NCBI RefSeq assembly: GCF_020510525.1
Contig: NZ_CP075188.1
Location: forward strand, 372,001-436,000
DNA: 64,000 nucleotides
Direction of reading: 5' to 3'
Source: Quatrionicoccus australiensis
Lineage (GTDB): Bacteria > Pseudomonadota > Gammaproteobacteria > Burkholderiales > Rhodocyclaceae
The translations under genes and the position numbers were made by a program. The first letter of the stretch is position 1; every line of letters starts with the position of its first letter. The notes under the pieces are model-generated. The model worked only from the letters and a program-made list of their open reading frames with translations. It was not told the DNA's origin and made no database searches. Below are positions 26,920 through 35,537 of this stretch, piece by piece.

Positions 26920-27662
26920 TTCCCGTTGAATACGCGGCGGCGGTGCACGGCTTTTTCGAGATGCTGGCGCTCGGCGTCGGCACCGCCTTCTATCGCTACC
27001 TGCGCCGGCGCGATGCTTCCGCCAGCGTGCTGCACGGGCCGGAGTTCGCGGTTGCCGCCGGCTGCATCTTCGGCGCGGCGTTGGGCAACAAGGCGGTGTT
27101 CTGGATCGAGATGCCGCACCTGCTGGCGCAATACTGGAATACGCCGACTGTCTGGCTGGGCGGCCAGTCCATGGTCGGCGGCCTGCTCGGTGGCCTGATC
27201 GGGGTCGAGATCGCCAAGAAAATGGCCGGTGTACAGCGGTCGACCGGCGACGCCTTCGTGTTTCCCATCCTGCTCGGTCTGATCATCGGCCGCATCGGCT
27301 GCTTCCTGGCCGGCCTGGCCGACGGCACCTTCGGCAATCCGAGCGATCTGCCCTGGGCCATCGATTTCGGCGACGGCATCCCGCGCCATCCGACGCAGTT
27401 GTACGAAATTCTTTTTGCCGGCGGCCTGTGGTTCGTCTTGCAGCGTTTGCAGTCCCCGCTCGCGAATCGGCCGGGGCTGCTCTTCAAATTGCTGCTGGTT
27501 GCCTATTTGTTGTGGCGCCTGGCGGTCGACGCCCTGAAACCGGTGCCTTTTGCCTATCCGCTCGGTTGGTCGGGGATTCAATGGGTCTGTCTGCTGGCGC
27601 TGCTCGCCTATTTGCCGGCGTTGTGGCGACAATGCCGGGGTGGGACGCCGGTCGTGGTTTGA
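26916..27662 (+). CDS. Lgt-like (prolipoprotein diacylglyceryl transferase family) membrane protein
   Basis: A 248-residue protein with about seven membrane helices. The Lgt-type core is visible: GRIGCFLAGLADGTFGNPSD (RxGCFxxG arginine loop) and RHPTQLYEILFAGGLW. Lgt moves diacylglycerol from phosphatidylglycerol to lipoprotein cysteines. The N-terminus lacks the usual Lgt HGLMY-type sequence, and the operon is lipid-related, so this may be a paralogue using another acceptor rather than the housekeeping enzyme. The ATG at 26916 overlaps the previous stop (ATGA). Confidence 0.82.
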   Translation: MIPVEYAAAVHGFFEMLALGVGTAFYRYLRRRDASASVLHGPEFAVAAGCIFGAALGNKAVFWIEMPHLLAQYWNTPTVWLGGQSMVGGLLGGLIGVEIAKKMAGVQRSTGDAFVFPILLGLIIGRIGCFLAGLADGTFGNPSDLPWAIDFGDGIPRHPTQLYEILFAGGLWFVLQRLQSPLANRPGLLFKLLLVAYLLWRLAVDALKPVPFAYPLGWSGIQWVCLLALLAYLPALWRQCRGGTPVVV

Positions 27663-27676
27663 ACAGGGAGAGGACA

Positions 27677-27877
27677 ATGGGGAATTTGTTTGCGAAGGCG
27701 CTGATTCTGCTGCTCGGTGCCTGGCTGATTACCAGCGGCGGCCTGTGTGCAATCAGCGCGGGCTTCAGCCCGTGGGCGCTGATCGGCATCGGTTTTGCCG
27801 CACTCGGCATCTGGATCATCAGGATCGTGTTCCGGCCGCCGGGCGAAAACGAGCCTGAGCTGAAGGACAAGGAATGA
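27677..27877 (+). CDS. small two-helix membrane protein B
   Basis: A 66-residue protein, MGNLFAKALILLLGAWLITS onward, with two hydrophobic helices (about 6-30 and 34-51) and an acidic tail (ENEPELKDKE). An AGGGAGAGGA site precedes the ATG. It resembles the 74-residue protein encoded at 26695 in size and plan. It overlaps the next gene by 4 bases (ATGA). Confidence 0.7.
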   Translation: MGNLFAKALILLLGAWLITSGGLCAISAGFSPWALIGIGFAALGIWIIRIVFRPPGENEPELKDKE

Positions 27878-28572
27878 ACGGAGTTTGCATGCATCAGGAT
27901 GAAGTCATCAGTCGGCGCGGCCGGGTAGCCCGCCGTCTGGTGCTGGCAGTCGGTCTGGCCGGCATTGTCGGCCTTGGCTGTGCGACGATCACACTGGCGC
28001 CGCCGACCGATGAACGGGCGGCGAAGCAGTTTCTGCCCGCGGCCGAGCAGGGCGATCCGGTCGCGCAATACCAGCTAGGCTTGAGCTATCGCTACGGCAC
28101 TTCGGGCTTGCCGCGCGATCCGGCCAAGGCGGTAGCGTGGTTGCGCAAGGCGGCTACCACCGGCAATGCCGATGCGCAGTTTGCGCTCGGCGATCTTTAC
28201 CTGAACGGCAACGAAGGCCTGGCGGCAGACCCGGCGCAGGCGCTGAGCTGGTTCCACCAGGCGGCTGCGAAGAATTCGGGCAATCAGCTGTGGCTTGCCG
28301 ATCTTCTGGAAAAGGGTCGGCCCGGTGTTCTCCCGGCTGATCCGGCCGCGGCGCGGGCGCTGTATGTGCAGGCGGCACCACGCAGCCGGCTGGCCTGCCA
28401 GCGTCTCGGTCAGATGGCCGAACGCGGCAGCGGCGGCGAGTCGGGGCCGCTGGCCGCCTTGAAATGGTATGTACTGGCCGGCTCAGCGGTCGACATCGCG
28501 CGCCAGGAGAAAATGCTCAAACCGGCCGAAATTGCCCGCGCCCGGGCTGAAGCCGCGGGGTGGCAGCGATGA
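27874..28572 (+). CDS. Sel1-repeat protein with N-terminal anchor
   Basis: A 232-residue protein. The N-terminus RRLVLAVGLAGIVGLGCATI ends in a LGC lipobox-like site, so it is probably a lipoprotein. Sel1-like repeats follow: GDPVAQYQLGLSYRYGTSGL, GNADAQFALGDLYLNGNEGL and ACQRLGQMAERGSGGES. Such repeats bind protein partners. A second start (ATG at 27889) is possible. It is coupled to the next gene, another Sel1 lipoprotein, by ATGA. Confidence 0.8.
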   Translation: MNGVCMHQDEVISRRGRVARRLVLAVGLAGIVGLGCATITLAPPTDERAAKQFLPAAEQGDPVAQYQLGLSYRYGTSGLPRDPAKAVAWLRKAATTGNADAQFALGDLYLNGNEGLAADPAQALSWFHQAAAKNSGNQLWLADLLEKGRPGVLPADPAAARALYVQAAPRSRLACQRLGQMAERGSGGESGPLAALKWYVLAGSAVDIARQEKMLKPAEIARARAEAAGWQR

Positions 28573-29102
28573 AATCCCTGCTTCTTTTGCTGTTCCTGCC
28601 GCTCGCCGGCTGCATCAGCGTGCGTCAGACGCCGTTGCCCGCCAATCAGGCGGTGGCGGTCGATTATCCGGCCACCGTGGCCGGCGACCGCAAGGCCGAA
28701 TTGCGCCTGGCGAACAGTTTCCGTTATGGCAGTGGCGGCGTTGGCCGCAATGAGGCGGAAAGCCTGCGCCACTGGCTGGATGGTGCCGAAGCCGGCAATG
28801 CCGACGCGCAAATGGCGCTCGCCAGCCATTACCGGACGAGCGATCGCGAGCGGGCCGCCTACTGGTATCTGCGCGCCGCCGAAGCCGGCAACCGGCAGGC
28901 GCTCGGCGCTCTGGCAACTCTCTATGGCGACAGCCGCAACGGCACGCCGGATTACCCGGCGGCGCTGAAATGGGCTTACGCGGCCGGCAACGCCTACCAG
29001 ATCAACCTTTATCAGAAGCAACTGACGCCGGAGGCCCAGGCCGACGCGAAACGTCAGGCCGAAGAATGGAAAAGCCGCCAGCCGGCGAAGGAAAAACAAT
29101 GA
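28569..29102 (+). CDS. Sel1-repeat lipoprotein
   Basis: A 177-residue lipoprotein. The signal MKSLLLLLFLPLAGCISVRQ contains an LAGC lipobox. Three or four Sel1-like repeats follow (LRLANSFRYGSGGVGRNEAE, GNADAQMALASHYRTSD, GNRQALGALATLYGDSRNG). It forms a pair with the previous Sel1 gene and overlaps the radical SAM gene by 4 bases, so all are co-translated. Confidence 0.85.
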   Translation: MKSLLLLLFLPLAGCISVRQTPLPANQAVAVDYPATVAGDRKAELRLANSFRYGSGGVGRNEAESLRHWLDGAEAGNADAQMALASHYRTSDRERAAYWYLRAAEAGNRQALGALATLYGDSRNGTPDYPAALKWAYAAGNAYQINLYQKQLTPEAQADAKRQAEEWKSRQPAKEKQ

Positions 29103-30523
29103 GCCGCAAGAACCGCCCCTGGCTTTTCTACGACACCACGGCCTCGGTATGCACGACCTGCCTGCGCCAGGTCGAGGCCAAGATCGTCATCAAGGACAAC
29201 GCGGTCTTCCTCGACAAGTGGTGCCCGGCGCACGGCACCGAGCGCGTGCTGATCGCCGACGATGCCGAGTATTACCGCCTCGGTCGCGAGGTCTACGTCA
29301 AGGCGCCGGAAATGCCCGACCAGTTCAATACGCGCATGCTGCATGGCTGCCCCTACGATTGCGGCCTGTGCCCGGACCACATGCAGCATTCCTGCCTGTC
29401 GGTGGTCGAGATCACCGAGCACTGCAACCTGCGTTGCCCGGTGTGCTACGCTGAATCCGGCCCGGAGAAGCAGAATCACCGGACGCTGGCCGAAGTCGAG
29501 GCGATGTTCGACGCCATCGTCGCCAACGAGACCGAGCCCGACGTGGTCCAGCTCTCCGGCGGTGAACCGACCCTGCACCCGGATTTCTTCGCGATCCTCG
29601 ATGCCGCCAAGGCGCGTCCGATCCGCCACCTGATGATCAATACCAACGGCCTGCGCATCGCGCGCGAGCCGGAATTCGTCGCGCAACTGGCGACTTACAA
29701 GCCGGGCATCGAAATCTACCTGCAGTTCGATTCGTTGCACGACGACGTGCTGCAGCAGATGCGCGGCGCCGACCTCGCGGCGCTGCATGAGCGGGCGCTC
29801 GCCAACCTGGAAGCGCACGGCATCTCGACGACGCTGGTGATGACCGTCAAGCGCGGCGTCAACGACCAGCAGATCGGCGAAGTCATCCAGCACGGCCTCA
29901 AATACCGCTGCGTGCGCGGCGTGACCTTGCAGCCGGTGTCGGACGCCGGGCGCAATCTCGATTTCGATGCCGCCCGGCATCGCCTGACGATCAGCGAAGT
30001 GCGCCGCCGCGTCGCCGAGCAGTCGGGGATTTTCACGCTCGACGACATCGTGCCGGTGCCCTGCAACCCGGATACGCTGGCCATGGGCTACGCCGTCAAG
30101 CTGGCCGGCGAGGTGTTGCCGCTGACCCGTCATCTCGGCCCCGAGGCGCTGTTGGCCGGGCCGCGCAACACCATCGTCTTCGAGCGCGATCCGGCAATGA
30201 AGGAAGCGGTGTTCAAGCTCTTCTCGACCAACCATTCGCCGGTGTCGCAAGCCAACTGCCTGTCGGCGCTGCTCTGCTGCCTGCCGAGCATTGCGGCGCC
30301 CGATCTTGGTTACGAAAACGTCTTTCGCGTGCTGATCGTGCAGTTCATGGACGCCGCCAACCTCGATCTGCGGGCGCTGAAGAAATCCTGCGTGCACTTT
30401 GCCCAACCCGATGGCAAGCTGATTCCCTTCGAGGCCTACAACCTGTTCTACCGCGGCGAGCGGGCGGCCAAAACCCGAGAAATCCAGGCCGAAATCGTCG
30501 CCGCGACCGAGCGTCGGCGCTGA
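29099..30523 (+). CDS. radical SAM protein resembling tetraether lipid synthase (Tes/GDGT-MAS)
   Basis: A 474-residue radical SAM enzyme. CxxC (C18, C21) and a later CPxHG (C42) look like a rubredoxin-type site. GCPYDCGLCPDH (C84, C88, C91) precedes the SAM-cluster motif CNLRCPVCYA (C109, C113, C116). SGGEPTLHPD is the GGE motif and NTNGLRIA follows. As I recall, the combination of rubredoxin-like site, CPYDCGLCP and CNLxCPVC is the pattern of archaeal Tes (MJ0619, about 506 residues), which joins lipid tails through unactivated carbons. Its place at the end of an acyl-lipid operon supports a lipid substrate. Which reaction it performs in this bacterium is unknown. Confidence 0.85.
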   Translation: MSRKNRPWLFYDTTASVCTTCLRQVEAKIVIKDNAVFLDKWCPAHGTERVLIADDAEYYRLGREVYVKAPEMPDQFNTRMLHGCPYDCGLCPDHMQHSCLSVVEITEHCNLRCPVCYAESGPEKQNHRTLAEVEAMFDAIVANETEPDVVQLSGGEPTLHPDFFAILDAAKARPIRHLMINTNGLRIAREPEFVAQLATYKPGIEIYLQFDSLHDDVLQQMRGADLAALHERALANLEAHGISTTLVMTVKRGVNDQQIGEVIQHGLKYRCVRGVTLQPVSDAGRNLDFDAARHRLTISEVRRRVAEQSGIFTLDDIVPVPCNPDTLAMGYAVKLAGEVLPLTRHLGPEALLAGPRNTIVFERDPAMKEAVFKLFSTNHSPVSQANCLSALLCCLPSIAAPDLGYENVFRVLIVQFMDAANLDLRALKKSCVHFAQPDGKLIPFEAYNLFYRGERAAKTREIQAEIVAATERRR

Positions 30524-30642
30524 GGTCCGGGGCGAGCGGGATGCTCCCTATATCCATCTTCGCTGCCTCTCTGTATGCTTCGTCATGGACTACGCCATTG
30601 GTCATAGATTAATGCGGCTTTTTTGAGGCGACGGACGAAGCA

Positions 30643-31581
30643 ATGAAGATTCTGCTGGTGGATGATTCAAGGGCCATGGCGATGGTGACGACGGCGCGCC
30701 TCGAATCCTTCGGGCATGAGGTGGTGCATGCCATCGACGGGCCGGCGGCGATTGCCCATTTCCAGCAGACGCCGTTCGATCTGATCCTGATGGACATCGA
30801 AATGCCGGGCATGAACGGCTTCGAGGCAACGACCCGGATTCGCGCGCTGGAAGGCAACGAACTCTGGGCGTGGACGCCGATCATTTTCGTCACGGCCACC
30901 GATACGCCGACCAATCTGGTGACGGCCATCGAGGCCGGCGGTGACGATTTCATTTCCAAGATGGCGCCGGAAAACGTGCTGCAAGCCAAGATGAAGGCGA
31001 TGTCGCGCATTGCCGCGATGCGTTCGCGTCTGGCCCAGGCCAATTCCCGCTTGCAGAGCCAGGCCAATCGCGATGGCCTGACCGGCCTGCTCAATCGGCG
31101 GGCAATGGACATGCAGATCGACCAGCTCTGGGAAATGGCGCTTGCCAGCGGCAAGGCGTTCAGCCTGATGATGATCGACGTCGATAACTTCAAGAAATAC
31201 AACGACCACTATGGTCATCTCGCCGGTGATGACTGCCTGCGCTCGGTTGCCAACTGTCTGGCTCATACGGTGCAGCAGGCCAACGATGACAAGGTGGCGC
31301 CGGGCGCCTTTGTCGCGCGCTATGGTGGCGAAGAGTTTTGCGTGGTGATCCCGGATTCGGCGCCTGGCGTACATGTCGGCGTCGGGCTGGCGATTGTCGA
31401 GGCGGTGGCAGCCTTGCAGCTGACGCACGAGAAGAATGCCGACTGGGGCGTCGTCACGGTGTCGCTCGGTTGCGTCTGCGCCCATCCGGCGAGCGGTGCG
31501 GTTGGCAGCCTCTTCCGCCAGGCCGATACGCTGCTCTACAAGGCCAAGGAAGCCGGGCGTAATCGCTGCGAAGCCGCCTGA
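30643..31581 (+). CDS. REC–GGDEF response regulator (diguanylate cyclase)
   Basis: A 312-residue protein. The receiver domain (about 1-120) has the phosphoacceptor Asp in LILMDIEMPGMNGFE and starts MKILLVDDSRAMAM. A GGDEF domain (about 140-310) has DVDNFKKYNDHYGH and the active-site loop RYGGEEF, so it is probably an active cyclase. No inhibitory RxxD is evident five residues before the loop. Phosphorylation would raise c-di-GMP synthesis. The gene stands alone between the lipid operon and ubiA. Confidence 0.93.
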   Translation: MKILLVDDSRAMAMVTTARLESFGHEVVHAIDGPAAIAHFQQTPFDLILMDIEMPGMNGFEATTRIRALEGNELWAWTPIIFVTATDTPTNLVTAIEAGGDDFISKMAPENVLQAKMKAMSRIAAMRSRLAQANSRLQSQANRDGLTGLLNRRAMDMQIDQLWEMALASGKAFSLMMIDVDNFKKYNDHYGHLAGDDCLRSVANCLAHTVQQANDDKVAPGAFVARYGGEEFCVVIPDSAPGVHVGVGLAIVEAVAALQLTHEKNADWGVVTVSLGCVCAHPASGAVGSLFRQADTLLYKAKEAGRNRCEAA

Positions 31582-31618
31582 GCACGGTCGACCGCGCCAG
31601 ACGGGGTAAAATCGCCGG

Positions 31619-32509
31619 ATGAACTGGCCCGCCCTTAAAGAAAAACTCGATCTCTACGAAAAGTTGATGCGGCTCGACAAGCCGATCGGCATCCTGCTGC
31701 TGCTCTGGCCGACGCTGTGGGCGCTCTGGTTGTCGGCACAGGGCCGGCCGGAATGGACCATAGGCGTTGTCTTCGTGCTCGGTACCGTGCTGATGCGCTC
31801 CGCTGGCTGTGTCATCAACGACTACGCCGACCGCGATTTCGACAAGCATGTCGAGCGTACCAAAGAGAGGCCGCTGACCGCCGGCCGGGTGAGTACGAAA
31901 GAGGCGTTGCTGCTCTTCGCCTTTCTGTGCCTGCTTTCCTTCACGCTGGTTCTCGTGCTCGGCAACAATCTGGTCATCTGGCTGTCGGTGCCGGCGGTGT
32001 TTCTCGCCGCGAGCTATCCCTTCACCAAGCGCTTCTTCGCCATTCCGCAGGCCTATCTCGGCATTGCTTTCGGCTTCGGCATCCCCATGGCCTACGCGGC
32101 GCATCTCGACACGGTGCCGGCCGAAGCCTGGTGGCTGCTGCTCGCCAATGTCTTCTGGGCGGTGGCCTACGATACCGAATACGCCATGGTCGACCGTGAC
32201 GACGACCTGAAAATCGGCATCAAGACCTCGGCCATCACCTTCGGCCGTTTCGATGTCGCCGCGGTGATGTTCTGCTACGTGATGACGCTCGCCATCATCG
32301 CCTGGGTCGGCTGGAACAATGCGCTGGGCTGGCCGTTCTACGCCAGCCTCGGCGTTGCCGCCGGCATCATGGGCGTGCATTACACCTGGATCCGCGGTCG
32401 TGAGCGCATGCCCTGTTTCAAGGCCTTCCTGCACAACAACTATGTCGGTGCGGCGATCTTCGTCGGCATCGTGGTCGATTTTCTGGTTTCGGGAAGGAGT
32501 TTCGGATGA
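31619..32509 (+). CDS. ubiA: 4-hydroxybenzoate polyprenyltransferase UbiA
   Basis: A 296-residue membrane enzyme that prenylates 4-hydroxybenzoate in ubiquinone synthesis. The two Asp-rich motifs are [15 protein letters not shown] (about 64-78) and [13 protein letters not shown] (about 184-196), and about eight or nine helices are predicted. Length matches the E. coli enzyme (290). It overlaps the cytochrome gene by 4 bases (ATGA), which in turn overlaps ubiD, so prenylation and decarboxylation genes are in one operon. Confidence 0.95.
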   Translation: MNWPALKEKLDLYEKLMRLDKPIGILLLLWPTLWALWLSAQGRPEWTIGVVFVLGTVLMRSAGCVINDYADRDFDKHVERTKERPLTAGRVSTKEALLLFAFLCLLSFTLVLVLGNNLVIWLSVPAVFLAASYPFTKRFFAIPQAYLGIAFGFGIPMAYAAHLDTVPAEAWWLLLANVFWAVAYDTEYAMVDRDDDLKIGIKTSAITFGRFDVAAVMFCYVMTLAIIAWVGWNNALGWPFYASLGVAAGIMGVHYTWIRGRERMPCFKAFLHNNYVGAAIFVGIVVDFLVSGRSFG

Positions 32510-32940
32510 AGATCCGCGTTTTCCCCCTTTTTCTCGCGTTGACCGCTGGCGCCGGGCTGGCCCTGGCCGAAGACACGCGAACCCTGGCCGTCTTGCCGGC
32601 CCCCGCCCAGGAAACCCTGCGTCAGGAAATGCTCGACAACCTGCTTGCCGTCAACGAAGTGATTGCGCTGCTCGCGGCCGGCAAGGTCCGTGAGGCGGGC
32701 GAACTGGCCGAGCTTCGTCTGGGCCAGTCGGCGATGGGCAAGCATCGCGGCAAGCCGTTCGATGCCATGCCCGGCCCGAACATGCCGCCGGCCATGCACC
32801 GCATCGGCATGGACGGGCACCGGGCGGCCAGCGAGTTCGCTGCTGCCGCCAAGTCCGGCGAGCGCGACAAGGCGCTCGCCCTGTTACCCAATCTCACGGC
32901 AACCTGCGTTGCCTGTCACGCGGCCTACCGTACCCGATGA
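32506..32940 (+). CDS. periplasmic monohaem cytochrome c-like protein
   Basis: A 144-residue exported protein. The signal peptide is [21 protein letters not shown]. The single haem motif CVACH is close to the C-terminus ([14 protein letters not shown]), a position typical of cytochrome c'-type (class II) four-helix proteins. The rest is helical. It is wedged between ubiA and ubiD with ATGA overlaps on both sides. The electron partner is unknown. Confidence 0.8.
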   Translation: MKIRVFPLFLALTAGAGLALAEDTRTLAVLPAPAQETLRQEMLDNLLAVNEVIALLAAGKVREAGELAELRLGQSAMGKHRGKPFDAMPGPNMPPAMHRIGMDGHRAASEFAAAAKSGERDKALALLPNLTATCVACHAAYRTR

Positions 32941-34412
32941 AATATCACGACTTGCGCGACTTCATGTCGCAACTGGAAAAGACCGGCGAACTGAAGCGCG
33001 TGGCGGTCGACGTCGATACGCGCCTCGAAATGACCGAAATCTGCGACCGCGTGCTGCGCGCCGAGGGGCCGGCCATTCTCTTCGAGCAGCCGGTGAGCGG
33101 GACGACGCGGCACGACATCCCGGTCCTCGCCAACCTGTTCGGCACGCCCAAGCGCGTCGCGCTCGGCATGGGCGAGGAGTCGGTGCAGGCGCTGCGTGAG
33201 GTCGGCAAGCTGCTCGCCTACCTGAAGGAACCGGAGCCGCCGAAAGGCCTCAAGGATGCCTGGGACAAGCTGCCGATTCTCAAGCAGGTGCTGAACATGG
33301 CGCCGAAAACGGTGTCGAGCGCGCCGTGCCAGGAAATCGTCTGGGAAGGCAAGGATGTCGATCTGGCGCGCCTGCCGATCCAGCATTGCTGGCCGGGCGA
33401 CATCGCGCCGCTGATCACCTGGGGCCTGGTCGTGACCAAGGGGCCGCACAAGAACCGGCAGAATCTCGGCATCTACCGCCAGCAGGTGCTCGGCCCGAAC
33501 AAGGTGATCATGCGCTGGCTGGCGCATCGCGGCGGCGCGCTCGATTTTCGCGAGCATCAGCTGGCCAATCCCGGCCAGCCTTTCCCGGTCGCCGTCGTGC
33601 TCGGCTGCGATCCGGCGACCATCCTCGGCGCCGTGACGCCGGTGCCGGATTCGCTGTCTGAATACCAGTTCGCCGGCCTGCTGCGCGGCGGCAAGACCGA
33701 GTTGATCAAGTGCATCGGCTCCGCCCTGCAGGTGCCGGCGTCCGCCGAAATCGTGCTGGAAGGCGTGATCCATCCCGGCGAGACGGCGCTTGAAGGGCCG
33801 TACGGCGACCACACCGGCTACTACAACGAGCAGGCCGAATTTCCGGTCTTTACGGTCGACCGCATCACCATGCGCAAAAAGCCGATCTACCACAGCACCT
33901 ATACCGGCAAGCCGCCCGACGAGCCGGCCATTCTCGGCGTCGCGCTGAACGAGGTGTTCGTGCCGCTGCTGCAGAAGCAGTATCCGGAGATCGTCGATTT
34001 CTACCTGCCGCCGGAAGGCTGCTCCTACCGCATGGCCATCGTCAGCATCAAGAAACAGTATCCCGGCCACGCCAAGCGCATCATGTTCGGCATCTGGTCC
34101 TTCCTGCGCCAGTTCATGTATACCAAGACCATCATCGTGGTGGATGACGACATCGACATCCGCGACTGGAAGGAAGTGATCTGGGCGATGACGACGCGCA
34201 TGGATGCGACGCGCGACACGACGCTGGTCGACAACACGCCGATCGACTATCTCGATTTCGCGTCGCCGGTCGCCGGCCTCGGCTCCAAGATGGGCCTGGA
34301 TGCGACCAACAAGTGGCCGGGCGAGACGACGCGCGAATGGGGGCGGCCTATCGTCATGGACGACGGCATCAAGAAAAAGGTCGATGCGATGTGGCAGGAG
34401 CTTGGGCTATGA
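32937..34412 (+). CDS. ubiD: 3-octaprenyl-4-hydroxybenzoate carboxy-lyase UbiD
   Basis: A 491-residue prenylated-FMN decarboxylase that removes the carboxyl group from the UbiA product. Family features seen: [20 protein letters not shown] at the N-terminus, [19 protein letters not shown] (prFMN/metal region), [13 protein letters not shown], and [17 protein letters not shown] at the C-terminus. Length matches E. coli UbiD (497). The cofactor-making UbiX is not in the window. It overlaps the acetyltransferase gene by 4 bases. Confidence 0.96.
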   Translation: MKYHDLRDFMSQLEKTGELKRVAVDVDTRLEMTEICDRVLRAEGPAILFEQPVSGTTRHDIPVLANLFGTPKRVALGMGEESVQALREVGKLLAYLKEPEPPKGLKDAWDKLPILKQVLNMAPKTVSSAPCQEIVWEGKDVDLARLPIQHCWPGDIAPLITWGLVVTKGPHKNRQNLGIYRQQVLGPNKVIMRWLAHRGGALDFREHQLANPGQPFPVAVVLGCDPATILGAVTPVPDSLSEYQFAGLLRGGKTELIKCIGSALQVPASAEIVLEGVIHPGETALEGPYGDHTGYYNEQAEFPVFTVDRITMRKKPIYHSTYTGKPPDEPAILGVALNEVFVPLLQKQYPEIVDFYLPPEGCSYRMAIVSIKKQYPGHAKRIMFGIWSFLRQFMYTKTIIVVDDDIDIRDWKEVIWAMTTRMDATRDTTLVDNTPIDYLDFASPVAGLGSKMGLDATNKWPGETTREWGRPIVMDDGIKKKVDAMWQELGL

Positions 34413-34897
34413 GTCTCACGGTGCTTCCCCTCGATCTCTCCGATCTGGCGCAGGCCGAAATCTGGCTGCAACTGCTCGATCACTACGCGCAGGACCCGAT
34501 GGGCGGCGGCGACGGCCTGTCCGACTACGCCAAGCTCAACCTGGTGGCAACCATGCGCGAGGTGCCGGGTTTCCACGGGGCGCTGGCCTGGCTGGACGGC
34601 AAGGCGGTCGGCTTGATCGACTGTTTCGCCGGCTTCTCGACCTTCGCGGCGCGGCCCCTGCTCAATGTGCACGACGTCGTGGTGCACCGCGACGTGCGCG
34701 GCCGCGGCGTCGGTCAGGCGCTGCTTGCCTGGGCCGAAGCGCGCGCCCGCGAACTGGGTTGCTGCAAGCTGACGCTGGAAGTGCTGTCGAACAACACGCG
34801 CGCCATGCGCAGCTATGAACAGGCCGGTTTCGCGCCTTACGTGCTCGACCCGGCGGCCGGGCACGCGCTGTTCCTGCAGAAATACCTCGCCGACTGA
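34409..34897 (+). CDS. GNAT family N-acetyltransferase
   Basis: A 162-residue acetyltransferase. The acetyl-CoA-binding motif A is [21 protein letters not shown] (Q/RxxGxG/A as RGRGVG), with [19 protein letters not shown] near the C-terminus, typical of the family. Start at 34409 ([10 protein letters not shown]) overlaps the ubiD stop (ATGA). Substrate is unknown; small molecules or protein N-termini are both possible. Confidence 0.9.
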   Translation: MSLTVLPLDLSDLAQAEIWLQLLDHYAQDPMGGGDGLSDYAKLNLVATMREVPGFHGALAWLDGKAVGLIDCFAGFSTFAARPLLNVHDVVVHRDVRGRGVGQALLAWAEARARELGCCKLTLEVLSNNTRAMRSYEQAGFAPYVLDPAAGHALFLQKYLAD

Positions 34898-34925
34898 GGT
34901 CTACCGGTCGACGCCGGAAAAACGC

Positions 34926-35537
34926 CTAAATTCCCATGTAGCGGCCGGCCTTGTGGTTGACCGCGATGACCAGGTTGAGGGCGACGGCACCGAGGATCGA
35001 GAGCGCGATGCTGGCCGGATCGCGCACGAAAAAGGCCGCCGCGAGTATGCCCAGGTCGGCCGCCATCTGCAGCTTGCCGGCCCGCCAGCCGCGACTGTTC
35101 TGCAGGTGGATGGCGAGGATGCCGATGCCGCCCAGGCTGGCCTTGTGGCGGATCAGCATGAGCAGGCCGACGCCGGCCATGAAGCCGGCCATCACCGCAG
35201 CAAACACTCGGTTCACTTCGCCCAGCGTGATCAGGCCGGGTAGCACTTCGGTGTAGACGGCGAGCAGGCTGACCGCGATGAAGGTCTTCAGCGTGAAGGT
35301 CCAGCCCAGCGCGCGCACGCCGAGGTAGTAGAAGGGCAGGTTGATGGCGAAAAGCAGCGGCCCGATCGGCCAGTCGCCGACGTAGTGGAGCAGGAAGGCG
35401 ATGCCGACCGTGCCGCCGGTGAGCAGCCCGGCCTGGCGGAAGAGCAGGATCGCGAAGGCGACGAAAAGCGGCGCGACGAGCAGCGCCTGCGCATCCTCGA
35501 ACAGGGTGTGGCGAACGACCGGTGCTGTCTGGCTCAT
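34926..35537 (-). CDS. YitT family membrane protein
   Basis: A 203-residue protein with about five or six helices. The family pattern includes GLLTGGTVGIAFLLHY (GG-x-G-x-A) and SLGGIGILAIHLQNSRGWRAG (SxGG). YitT members are inner membrane proteins of unknown transport role. The ATG overlaps the dacB stop by 4 bases, so it is co-transcribed with dacB. Confidence 0.82.
   Translation of the reverse strand: MSQTAPVVRHTLFEDAQALLVAPLFVAFAILLFRQAGLLTGGTVGIAFLLHYVGDWPIGPLLFAINLPFYYLGVRALGWTFTLKTFIAVSLLAVYTEVLPGLITLGEVNRVFAAVMAGFMAGVGLLMLIRHKASLGGIGILAIHLQNSRGWRAGKLQMAADLGILAAAFFVRDPASIALSILGAVALNLVIAVNHKAGRYMGI

Noticed and set aside
26916..27662. Housekeeping Lgt
   Set aside because: The family match is clear, but the N-terminal motif is not typical and the operon is specialised, so I call it Lgt-like instead.
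27428..27676. Longer start for the 66-residue membrane protein
   Set aside because: The extra 83 codons overlap the Lgt-like gene in another frame; the ATG at 27677 has a ribosome site and gives a normal membrane protein.
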